From assembly GCA_025450155.1 (NCBI GenBank), contig JANWIB010000164.1, forward strand, positions 1-5,327: DNA of 5,327 bases, in the 5' to 3' direction. Shown here in pieces: positions 1-5,327 of the stretch. The position numbers and the translations under genes were made by a program. The notes under the pieces are model-generated. The model made no database searches, was not told the DNA's origin, and was given only the letters and a program-made list of their open reading frames with translations. Each line of letters begins with the position of its first letter. Position 1 is the first letter of the stretch. This stretch comes from Sphingobacteriaceae bacterium. Its GTDB lineage: Bacteria > Bacteroidota > Bacteroidia > Sphingobacteriales > Sphingobacteriaceae.

Positions 1-1131
1 ATTATGCTTGGTTTGGCTGTAATGATCTTGTCGGTTGCCATTGTTAAAGGGTTTAAAACAGAAATCAGAGAAAAGGTAAGAGGATTTTCAGGAGACATTA
101 TCATTACTAAATATAACCTGAATTCATCTTACGAGAATACACCCTTCGTAATGAAGCAAAAGTCATTAAAGGCGATAACATCTTCCAAAGAAATTGCTTT
201 TGCTCAACCCTTTGCTACAAAGCCCGGAATTATTAATGCCAATGATGAGGTTGAAGGCGTAGTGCTGAAGGGGGTTGATAAAAAGTATAACTGGGATTAT
301 TTTAAAAAGATACTTACGGCGGGCAAGGTTATTGATTTTACAGACAGTATACAGGCGCAGCGACAGATCTTAATTTCTCAATATACCGCCAATAGGCTTA
401 AATTAAAGGTTGGAGATAATTTTCTAATGTATTTTGTACAAGAACCTTTACGAAAGCGCAAATTTAAAATTGTAGGTATTTATAATCTGGGAGTAGAGGA
501 GGTGGATAAAACGTATGTTATTGGAGATATCTCTTTAGTTCGGCGATTAAATGGTTGGAAAACGGGCACAGTGGGAGGATATGAGTTACGGGTAAAGGAT
601 TTTAAGCAGCTTGATTTGGTGGCGAAGAAAATTTACGAAGGCATTGACATTGATTTGCGGTCTTACTCTATAAAAGAATATTATCCCACCATTTTTCAAT
701 GGCTATCCTTGTTGGATATTAATACGCAGGTTATTTTGGCTTTGATGTTGGCTGTAGCGGTTATTAATATGATTTCGGCCTTGCTTATCATTATTCTTGA
801 GCGGACGAATATGATTGGGATTTTGAAAGCTCTTGGAAGTTCTAATTGGGGTATCCAAAAAATATTTTTGAATAATGCCGCCTATCTTATTGGGTTCGGA
901 CTCTTTTTAGGAGATATAGTAGGACTTGGGTTTTGTATTTTTCAGCGCAAAACGCATTTTTTTACCTTAGATCAGGAATCGTATTATATTAATTTTGTTC
1001 CCATAGAGCTTAATTGGAGCGATGTGATATTACTTAATGCAGGTACGCTCATTATTTGCCTTCTCGTATTAATTCTGCCTTCTATGTTGGTAAGTAAGAT
1101 TTCTCCTGTTAAAGCAATTACTTTTAAATAA
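1..1131 (+). CDS. FtsX/LolC-LolE-like ABC transporter permease, 5'-truncated by window edge
   Basis: This is an inner-membrane permease of the MacB/FtsX superfamily, the group containing LolC/LolE (lipoprotein release to the outer membrane) and other ATP-driven envelope exporters. The frame is open from base 1 (an ATT codon precedes the first ATG at position 4), and the visible protein starts inside the first membrane helix (LGLAVMILSVAIV). Relatives carry roughly 30-40 more residues before this, so the ATG at 4 is probably not the start. After helix 1 comes a periplasmic region of about 225 residues (MacB_PCD-like), then helices near 243-265, 290-312 and 340-363. The FtsX signature ILERTNMIGILKALGSS follows the second helix, and the protein ends in the family-typical ISPVKAITFK. 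The partner ATPase is not in the window. The substrate cannot be told from sequence; LolE-like lipoprotein transport is the usual annotation, but a MacB-like exporter is possible. Confidence 0.9.
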   Translation: MMLGLAVMILSVAIVKGFKTEIREKVRGFSGDIIITKYNLNSSYENTPFVMKQKSLKAITSSKEIAFAQPFATKPGIINANDEVEGVVLKGVDKKYNWDYFKKILTAGKVIDFTDSIQAQRQILISQYTANRLKLKVGDNFLMYFVQEPLRKRKFKIVGIYNLGVEEVDKTYVIGDISLVRRLNGWKTGTVGGYELRVKDFKQLDLVAKKIYEGIDIDLRSYSIKEYYPTIFQWLSLLDINTQVILALMLAVAVINMISALLIIILERTNMIGILKALGSSNWGIQKIFLNNAAYLIGFGLFLGDIVGLGFCIFQRKTHFFTLDQESYYINFVPIELNWSDVILLNAGTLIICLLVLILPSMLVSKISPVKAITFK

Positions 1132-1147
1132 AGAGATTTTTGCTTTA
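1110..1147. terminator. Possible weak bidirectional terminator between convergent genes
   Basis: An 8-bp perfect inverted repeat, TAAAGCAA at 1110-1117 and TTGCTTTA at 1140-1147, spans the junction between the convergent permease and barrel-protein genes and overlaps both coding ends. The 22-nt loop is long and AT-rich and contains a smaller CTTT/AAAG pairing. There is no GC-rich stem and no clean T-tract, so termination here is a guess from position and symmetry. Confidence 0.25.
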
Positions 1148-2788
1148 CTTCTTACTTTTTGAAGCTTGGAAGTTCAGTTTAAGATTCACCCCTCCGGCAC
1201 CAAAGCGGAGATTTTCGGCACCAACGTCTTTTAATGGATATTTAAGAAATGGTTCTATAATTAACTTGTTCTTTTTTCCCAAAGGGTAGCCCATTCCAAA
1301 CGATATATTTAGCATACGGGCAACATCAAACTTGCCGGAATTTTTCTTTACCTTATCTTCATTTAGGACAGGATCTGTATTCGGCAGTTTTTCATAACTA
1401 GGCCCCGAACTACTATATTTATACGTGTAAGATTCGCTTAAAAAAGTCCCTGAGCTAAATCCCGCTGATAAGAAATATTCATTGCTTCGTTTAGAAAAAG
1501 AATATTTAAGATTTATAGGAATGTCTAAACCTAAAAGGGTTGCGTCATAACTGTCTAATTTATACGAGATAACCTTTAATGTAGCGGCAGCAAATCCTTT
1601 TTGTTCATCGCTTACCACCTGATTTTGTTGAATGGAGTTTTGAAAGCTTGCCTGGGCAGATAAAGGAATGTTTTTTGTAAACGATAATGCATTTTGCGTT
1701 AAAGCGATTCCGGTAGATAATTTCAGATTTTTTGTAATTGAAATATCCGATGAAAAACCAGCGCCAAGATTTACTTTATTCTCACTTCCGGCCGCATAGC
1801 TGATAAAACTTCCGGCATAAACTCCAAAAATCACTTTTTTATCAGATTTTGTATTTTCTTTTTTCTTCTTCTTTGAATCTTCTTCCAAAGCCAAGTCTAA
1901 TAAAGTCCTTTTCTTTTCAATTTTATTTGTGTTTTCAGGTAAAGAAGTTTCCACTTGTTGCGAAAGGTTATTGGGTGTTGACACAGAGTCGGGTAATTGA
2001 TTATTAGACTTTACCAACACATCTGCAAGTGCTTCTTTTTGCGAAGAATTAATTGTTATAAGCGATATTGGAGTCTCAGTCGGGGTATTAATAAGTTTTT
2101 GATCAGCATTAGCAGCTAAAGGGGAGACGTTATCATTTGTAACCCCAATTTCTTTTTTAGAGCTTTTATTAAAGCTGCTATTATTCCTCGTTACAATAAT
2201 CTCATTCCTATTGCCTTTGAATGTTGTTTCTTTATCTTGTGCGAGGTTTAAAGCAACTTCCTGATCATTGTTAATAGTATTTTCATCGGAATCAGAGCCT
2301 TTTGGTTGTTGGCTGGTAACTGAATCGGACGAATTTTGCAACGTAGACTTTGATCCATTTGCATTTATTTTGGTTGTAAAACTTGGGTTCTGCTGTTCCT
2401 CCAAACCAGCTATCCAAACTCCTAAAGCAACTATTAATACAGCAGCGGCAGCGCTCATCCACCAAGCCAAAGGTTTGCGGTCATGTTTTGCAGGGTATTT
2501 TTTACGAAGTTCCTGCCAGCCATAATCAGCTTGTGGGTCTTCATAATTATCGAATACCTCACGTATTTTAGCTGTTAACGGTGTTGCGGTATATTTTTTA
2601 CGGAGCTCTTGCCAGCCGTAATCGGCATGTTGATCTTCATATTTGTCAAAGACCTCGCGTATTTTAGCTGTTAACGGTGTTGCGGGATATTTTTTACGAA
2701 GTTCCTGCCAGCCGTAATCGGCATGTTGATCTTCATATTTGTCAAAGACCTCGCGTATTTTAGCCGTTAATTTATTATCTAACCGCAT
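1145..2788 (-). CDS. Putative anti-sigma/outer-membrane beta-barrel fusion protein with triplicated N-terminal repeat
   Basis: This 547-residue protein is encoded just downstream of, and overlapping, an ECF sigma gene. Residues 7-102 are three tandem 32-residue repeats (core IREVFDxYEDxxADYGWQEL followed by RKKY). A basic stretch (KHDRK, 102-106) precedes one membrane helix at about 107-129 (WWMSAAAAVLIVALGVWIAGL is its core), which places the N-terminus in the cytoplasm by the positive-inside rule. Residues 130-315 are a polar Ser/Asn/Gln/Lys-rich linker without predicted structure. From about 318 to 540, alternating strands with Gly-rich turns resemble the outer-membrane beta-barrel (PorT/porin-like) proteins of Bacteroidota, ending in LKLNF. 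There is no cleavable signal peptide. The sigma gene ends inside its first codons (14-nt overlap), suggesting translational coupling; a purine-rich AAGAAAAAGG lies just before the ATG. From family context I infer an anti-sigma or envelope-sensing role; ligand and mechanism are unknown. Confidence 0.85.
   Translation of the reverse strand: MRLDNKLTAKIREVFDKYEDQHADYGWQELRKKYPATPLTAKIREVFDKYEDQHADYGWQELRKKYTATPLTAKIREVFDNYEDPQADYGWQELRKKYPAKHDRKPLAWWMSAAAAVLIVALGVWIAGLEEQQNPSFTTKINANGSKSTLQNSSDSVTSQQPKGSDSDENTINNDQEVALNLAQDKETTFKGNRNEIIVTRNNSSFNKSSKKEIGVTNDNVSPLAANADQKLINTPTETPISLITINSSQKEALADVLVKSNNQLPDSVSTPNNLSQQVETSLPENTNKIEKKRTLLDLALEEDSKKKKKENTKSDKKVIFGVYAGSFISYAAGSENKVNLGAGFSSDISITKNLKLSTGIALTQNALSFTKNIPLSAQASFQNSIQQNQVVSDEQKGFAAATLKVISYKLDSYDATLLGLDIPINLKYSFSKRSNEYFLSAGFSSGTFLSESYTYKYSSSGPSYEKLPNTDPVLNEDKVKKNSGKFDVARMLNISFGMGYPLGKKNKLIIEPFLKYPLKDVGAENLRFGAGGVNLKLNFQASKSKK
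2483..2770 (-). repeat. Three tandem 96-bp in-frame repeats
   Basis: The units, in gene order, lie at 2675-2770, 2579-2674 and 2483-2578; each encodes 32 residues. By hand alignment units 1 and 2 differ at 5 of 96 bases (one amino-acid change, Pro to Thr). Unit 3, next to the membrane helix, differs from unit 1 at 16 of 96 bases and reads NYEDPQAD where the others read KYEDQHAD. At the five sites separating units 1 and 2, unit 3 agrees with unit 1 four times and with unit 2 once. This fits recent duplication of an ancestral single motif, with unit 3 as the likely original. Because 96 is divisible by three, copy-number change keeps the reading frame. Confidence 0.95.
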
Positions 2789-3338
2789 AGCCTTTTTCTT
2801 GTTGTCTATTCAGGCCCGCTCTTAATTTCTCTTTTGCCCTGCTTAAATACACTCTGGAAGAACTTATCGAAATATTTAACATGGTGCCAATTTCTTCATG
2901 GTTATAACCATCTATCTCGTATAAGTTAAATATCATCCGTTGTATATCTGGCAGTTTATCAAGCAACAACCTGATGTCTTCAACGCCTAATTCGTCAATT
3001 ATTTTGGCGGGTTCCCCTACATAAATTGCTTCCTCAATATCAACCTGATTGAGGTATTTTAAATTTTTTCTCCTCCGGTCAATCGCTGTATTCACAACAA
3101 TTCTTCGCAACCAAGGTTTAAAGGCATTTTCAGATTTGAAAGAATTGATCGAATCAAATACTTTTATAAAAGCATCATTTACTACTTCTAAGGCATCGTC
3201 CCGATCAGATAAATAGCGTAAACCTATGCTCATAGCATACCCATAGAAATGCTTGTACAGCTTTTCCAAGTATTTTAAGTCGCCCTTTTTACATTTCTGA
3301 ATGAGCTCATCTTCAGAGATGCCTGATAGTTTCGACAT
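2775..3338 (-). CDS. ECF-family RNA polymerase sigma factor (sigma-70 type)
   Basis: A 187-residue alternative sigma factor that would direct RNA polymerase to a small promoter set, probably in response to an envelope signal. Region 2 covers about 22-92: a helix with LYKHFYGYAMSIGLRYL, then DRDDALEVVNDAFIKVF (core-polymerase and -10 binding) and WLRRIVVNTAIDRRRK. Region 4 covers about 120-175: LPDIQRMIFNLYEIDGYNHEEIG, then the helix-turn-helix MLNISISSSRVYLSRAKEKLR for the -35 element. Regions 1.1 and 3 are absent, as expected for ECF factors. The ATG at 3338 is well supported: an in-frame TAA lies two codons upstream. The stop falls inside the start of the downstream barrel-protein gene, so the two are almost surely co-expressed. 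No clear Bacteroidota promoter was found in the 167 bp upstream, though an 8-bp dyad lies there; read-through from mazG is also possible. Confidence 0.95.
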   Translation of the reverse strand: MSKLSGISEDELIQKCKKGDLKYLEKLYKHFYGYAMSIGLRYLSDRDDALEVVNDAFIKVFDSINSFKSENAFKPWLRRIVVNTAIDRRRKNLKYLNQVDIEEAIYVGEPAKIIDELGVEDIRLLLDKLPDIQRMIFNLYEIDGYNHEEIGTMLNISISSSRVYLSRAKEKLRAGLNRQQEKGYAVR

Positions 3339-3436
3339 GTATTATTCAATCATTGATCCTGTATTCAAAAAATAGCTGTTTCTATTACAAAAGATTTTTA
3401 CTTAAAAGCAAGCGATCTAGTTTAAATTAAATTCCA

Positions 3437-3458
3437 ATCAAAATTCCCATATTTTGAT
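3437..3458. promoter_or_regulatory. Operator-like inverted repeat upstream of the sigma-factor gene
   Basis: ATCAAAAT (3437-3444) and ATTTTGAT (3451-3458) form a perfect 8-bp dyad around a 6-nt spacer. Its near edge is 99 bp before the sigma ATG and it lies within the 167-bp gap after mazG. The size and symmetry suit a dimeric DNA-binding regulator. It is poorly suited to be a mazG terminator, because no T-tract follows on the minus strand. The gap is very AT-rich, so chance symmetry is possible. Confidence 0.3.
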
Positions 3459-3505
3459 CTCATTAATCCATACGTTATTATATTTAAAAGTGTTACAAAA
3501 TGCTT

Positions 3506-4315
3506 TTATAATTTTTTCTTTGCTTCATTCCAGTAAATATCCATTTCGGCCAGGGTCATATCTTTTAAATTTTTGCCAGATTCCTGTGCTTTTTCTTCGA
3601 GATATTGAAATCGGGTAATGAATTTTTTATTGGTTTTTTCTAATGCATCTTCAGGATTAATATTTATAAACCGGGCATAATTGATAAGAGAGAAAAGAAG
3701 GTCGCCAAATTCATTTTCCGCTTTCTCTTTATCTATTTCATCTTGATTTACAGGATTAAATTCATCCCTGAACTCCCGCATTTCCTCTTCTACTTTTTCC
3801 CATACCTGATTTTTTTCTTCCCAATCAAAACCTACTCCACGAGCTTTTTCTTGTATCCGTGAAGCCTTTATTAAAGCGGGCAGTGAAGCAGGCACTCCGG
3901 CTAAAACAGATATGTTTCCTTCCTTCAGTTTTAATTGCTCCCAGTTACGTTGTACATCTTGTTCATTTTTTACTTCTACATCACCATAGATATGAGGATG
4001 GCGTGAAATGAGCTTGTCGCAAATACTGTTGCATACATCGGTAATATCAAAGTTGTTTGTTTCAGAACCAATACGTGCATAAAATACCAAATGCAATAAA
4101 ACGTCTCCCAGTTCTTTTTTTATTTCCTGCATATCACCGGCAATAATAGCATCCGAAAGTTCGTACGTTTCTTCTATGGTTAAATGTCTGAGGCTTTCCA
4201 TAGTTTGTTTCATATCCCAGGGGCATTGTTCACGCAGCGTATTCATTATGGTAAGCAGGCGCTCAAATGAATCTGCAGGAGTACTACCGGGTTCCGGAGC
4301 AATATTGTTAGGCAT
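3506..4315 (-). CDS. mazG: Nucleoside triphosphate pyrophosphohydrolase MazG
   Basis: MazG hydrolyses (d)NTPs to the monophosphate and pyrophosphate in the cytoplasm, removing aberrant nucleotides; in E. coli it is also linked to control of ppGpp. The protein has two MazG domains. In the first (numbered from the preferred ATG) are LREQCPWD at 27-34, the metal-binding EETYE at 48-52 and ELGDVLLHL from 68, then RHPHIYGD at 105-112. The second domain has KARGVGFDW at 157-165, EEEMREF at 176-182 and NEFGDLLFSLINYAR at 201-215. The length of 269 residues compares with about 263 in E. coli. The frame can be extended to a TTG at 4336 (7 more residues), but I prefer the ATG at 4315: it is the commoner codon, homologues tend to begin near MPNNIAPEP, and the TTG lies inside a match to the Bacteroidota -7 element. 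No strong Shine-Dalgarno is seen at either start. It is transcribed toward the sigma gene, 167 bp away. Confidence 0.95.
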   Translation of the reverse strand: MPNNIAPEPGSTPADSFERLLTIMNTLREQCPWDMKQTMESLRHLTIEETYELSDAIIAGDMQEIKKELGDVLLHLVFYARIGSETNNFDITDVCNSICDKLISRHPHIYGDVEVKNEQDVQRNWEQLKLKEGNISVLAGVPASLPALIKASRIQEKARGVGFDWEEKNQVWEKVEEEMREFRDEFNPVNQDEIDKEKAENEFGDLLFSLINYARFININPEDALEKTNKKFITRFQYLEEKAQESGKNLKDMTLAEMDIYWNEAKKKL

Positions 4316-4333
4316 ATTTTTATTTTGATAGCT

Positions 4334-4341
4334 CAAAAATA
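4334..4341 (-). promoter_or_regulatory. Candidate -7 element of the mazG promoter
   Basis: On the minus strand this reads TATTTTTG, an exact match to the Bacteroidota -7 consensus TAnnTTTG. It would place transcription start near 4327, about 12 nt before the preferred mazG ATG. No TTG-like -33 element lies at the usual spacing upstream, so only half of the promoter is supported, and such short AT-rich matches arise by chance. Confidence 0.35.
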
Positions 4342-4382
4342 GCTTTTGTATCTTATAAAGCTTGATGAACTATTTTAAATAA

Positions 4383-4415
4383 TTGGCGTTATATTACTAA
4401 ATCATCGTAATTATG
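4383..4415 (+). promoter_or_regulatory. Candidate promoter of the KTSC-domain gene
   Basis: A TTG at 4383-4385 (possible -33) is followed after 22 nt by TAATTATG at 4408-4415, which matches the Bacteroidota -7 element TAnnTTTG at all but one fixed position. Transcription would begin near 4422, leaving a leader of about 20 nt before the ATG at 4445. The spacing is slightly long for the consensus. Confidence 0.3.
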
Positions 4416-4444
4416 AAACACAGATACAATCTTAGAACATAAAT

Positions 4445-4660
4445 ATGAGAAGGTATTTTGTAGAATCATCGGCTTTACAAAGCGTGGGTTATGATGAACA
4501 AACACTAACACTTGAGCTTGAGTTTCGGGATAAAGGCGGAGTATGGCGTTACGATAAATTTCCGAAGAGGGAGTTTAATAAGTTCATTCACTCTGACTCC
4601 ATGGGGCGATTTTTTGCCACTAAGATTAAAGGCAATTACCCGGAAACTAAAATTGAATAA
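4445..4660 (+). CDS. KTSC-domain small protein
   Basis: This 71-residue protein consists almost wholly of a KTSC domain, a short domain found alone in bacterial proteins and at the C-terminus of some lysyl-tRNA synthetases. Its function is not established; RNA binding has been suggested for the family. Visible hallmarks are the start VESSALQSVGYDEQTLTLELEF, split here as VESSALQSVGYD then a beta-strand LELEF; the central GGVWRYDKFP (family YxY motif, here with Trp in place of the first Tyr); and the end SMGRFFATKIKGNYP. No signal peptide or membrane segment is seen, so it is probably cytoplasmic. The ATG at 4445 fits the domain start exactly. It is divergent from mazG and convergent with the cytochrome gene, so it is probably transcribed alone. 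Confidence 0.85.
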   Translation: MRRYFVESSALQSVGYDEQTLTLELEFRDKGGVWRYDKFPKREFNKFIHSDSMGRFFATKIKGNYPETKIE

Positions 4661-4670
4661 AAGGTATCTC

Positions 4671-4732
4671 AAAAGTTTTATTTCTTCGTTACCCTGAAAT
4701 GCTGAATCAGGTTCGGCATTCTTAGAACTTTT
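4671..4732. terminator. Nested inverted repeats, probable bidirectional terminator or palindromic element
   Basis: An outer 10-bp stem pairs 4671-4680 (AAAAGTTTTA) with 4723-4732 (TAGAACTTTT), with one G-T pair. Inside it, a 9-bp stem pairs AATGCTGAA (4698-4706) with TTCGGCATT (4712-4720) around the loop TCAGG, again with one G-T pair. The block occupies most of the 83 bp between the convergent KTSC and cytochrome genes. The T-rich outer right arm on the plus strand and the A-rich left arm (U-rich when read on the minus strand) suit termination in both directions. Confidence 0.5.
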
Positions 4733-4743
4733 AGGACAGGCTC

Positions 4744-5142
4744 TTATTTTTCAGGATTGGCATTTCCGCGATGGCAGGTATTACAATTAACCTCTAAAAC
4801 TGCTTTTTCACCTTCCATATCTTCATGACCGAAGTATTTTTTATTAATTTTCATGGTCATTTTATACATGGAACGGGCCATTTCTTTTTCCGGTTTGGCA
4901 TCGTTGGGGAAGTCAAGCTTTTCGGGGTTATCCACTTTGGGAGCATGACAAAAATTACATTTTACTCCCAGGGCAGTACTCCAACTTTTCATCACCCCAG
5001 ATAAATCATCATGAGAGATGTTTTTGGGAAGGACTTTTAAATTTTTGTAGGTATGATCTTCATCCGGCATAGTAGCAGCAGAACCTATAATTACAACGGC
5101 TAATAATGAAATGATTGCTATAAAGTTTCTTTTTTTACACAT
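4744..5142 (-). CDS. Exported c-type cytochrome, photosynthetic-reaction-centre cytochrome c subunit-like
   Basis: A 132-residue protein, counted from the ATG at 5142, that would carry electrons outside the cytoplasmic membrane. MCKKRN plus a hydrophobic segment (about residues 7-22) forms a signal peptide or membrane anchor. Two covalent haem sites follow: CNFCH at 62-66 and CNTCH at 120-124. A Met 11 residues before the first site and the ARSMYKM segment before the second are candidate axial ligands, resembling the cytochrome subunit family of reaction centres (CytoC_RC), which also occurs in non-photosynthetic Bacteroidota. Redox partners are not visible. The open frame extends three codons to a TTG at 5151, but the ATG gives the typical Lys/Arg-rich signal start. 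The stop of mnmD is 47 bp upstream on the same strand, so co-transcription is plausible. A two-haem protein of this size is normal for the short members of the family. Confidence 0.87.
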   Translation of the reverse strand: MCKKRNFIAIISLLAVVIIGSAATMPDEDHTYKNLKVLPKNISHDDLSGVMKSWSTALGVKCNFCHAPKVDNPEKLDFPNDAKPEKEMARSMYKMTMKINKKYFGHEDMEGEKAVLEVNCNTCHRGNANPEK

Positions 5143-5189
5143 AAGTTTCAAATAAAGTAAAATTGCGAGGGCAATATCTTAAATTTCTT

Positions 5190-5327
5190 CTAAATTTTTG
5201 TTGCCCTTAACATTTCTCTTTTTCCAGGTGCACCTTTCACTTTTTCAATATCAAATCCTAACAACTTCATCGTTCTTTTTAAATCTCCGGTTATGGCATA
5301 GGTTACAAAAATTCCTCCGGGCTTTAA
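5190..5327 (-). CDS. mnmD: MnmD-type tRNA methyltransferase, C-terminal 45 residues only
   Basis: The minus-strand frame is open from the window edge to a TAG at 5190-5192, giving 45 residues. They begin LKPGGIFVTYAITGDLKRT, followed by a GFDIEKVKGAPGKREMLRA segment. This matches the C-terminus of the MnmC methyltransferase domain (MnmD, Methyltransf_30), which uses S-adenosylmethionine to make 5-methylaminomethyl-2-thiouridine at the wobble base of tRNA. LKPGG is the motif after a Rossmann-like core, and GxPGKREML is the family's conserved end. The stop directly after this motif means that the oxidoreductase domain fused behind it in E. coli MnmC is absent, so this is the stand-alone form. 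The N-terminal part and SAM-binding loop lie beyond the window. Confidence 0.85.
   Translation of the reverse strand, partial: LKPGGIFVTYAITGDLKRTMKLLGFDIEKVKGAPGKREMLRATKI

Noticed and set aside
4..6. ATG at position 4 as the true permease start
   Set aside because: The frame is open to the window edge and the first membrane helix is already in progress; family members have a further N-terminal segment.
2268..2525. 85-codon open frame on the plus strand
   Set aside because: It lies wholly antisense to the linker, membrane-helix and repeat coding region of the barrel-protein gene, has no recognisable domain, and its content mirrors the opposite strand.
2383..2571. 62-codon open frame on the plus strand
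   Set aside because: It is also antisense to the same gene, in another frame, with no domain or ribosome-binding site.
3361..3375. TATTTTTTG on the minus strand as the sigma-gene -7 element
   Set aside because: One extra base separates TA from TTTG and no TTG lies at suitable spacing.
3485..3508. Hairpin TAAAAG/CTTTTA at the mazG stop as a terminator
   Set aside because: The stem is six AT-rich pairs plus wobble pairs, overlaps the stop codon and lacks a following U-tract on the minus strand, so it is not convincing.
4512..4697. 61-codon open frame on the plus strand
   Set aside because: It is an out-of-frame overlap of the KTSC gene, and it runs into the palindromic intergenic element; the KTSC frame has clear domain support.
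5149..5156. TTTATTTG on the minus strand as a promoter element for the cytochrome gene
   Set aside because: It has one mismatch to TAnnTTTG, the nearest TTG is only 15 nt upstream, and the transcript would start at the ATG itself.

Overview
The window looks like a piece of an AT-rich Bacteroidota chromosome, most likely Sphingobacteriales or Chitinophagales. This is inferred from gene content: a stand-alone MnmD-type methyltransferase, an ECF sigma factor paired with a membrane-anchored outer-membrane beta-barrel protein, and a LolC/E-like permease of the Bacteroidota type. Matches to the Bacteroidota -7 element TAnnTTTG agree. No 16S or other decisive marker is present. Nothing here looks like an insertion sequence, phage, CRISPR array or RNA gene.

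Layout from left to right. (1) Positions 1-1131, plus strand: the 3' part of a FtsX/LolE-like ABC permease whose N-terminus lies outside the window. It converges on the next gene with only 13 bp between the stops. (2) Positions 1145-3338, minus strand: a two-gene unit. An ECF sigma factor (2775-3338) overlaps by 14 nt a 547-residue protein (1145-2788) with a short soluble N-terminus, one membrane helix, a long polar linker and a C-terminal beta-barrel. Its N-terminus carries three near-identical 32-residue repeats (96 bp each), the most unusual thing in the window. (3) Positions 3506-4315, minus strand: mazG. Its best start is an ATG inside the longest open frame, whose own first codon is a TTG. 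(4) Positions 4445-4660, plus strand: a 71-residue KTSC-domain protein, divergent from mazG. (5) Positions 4661-4743: a convergent intergenic stretch with two nested inverted repeats, probably a two-way terminator or a dispersed palindromic element. (6) Positions 4744-5142, minus strand: an exported c-type cytochrome with two CxxCH sites. (7) Positions 5190-5327, minus strand: the last 45 codons of mnmD, cut by the right edge.

The sigma factor and the barrel protein probably work together: the N-terminal repeats would lie in the cytoplasm, where they could hold the sigma factor, while the rest of the protein senses the envelope. That role is inferred from arrangement and topology, not shown by the sequence. 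The other genes are housekeeping functions (nucleotide-pool cleaning, tRNA wobble modification, lipoprotein or efflux transport, electron transfer) with no clear shared pathway. No gene-free stretch reaches 300 bases; the longest gap is 3339-3505, which holds an 8-bp perfect dyad upstream of the sigma gene.
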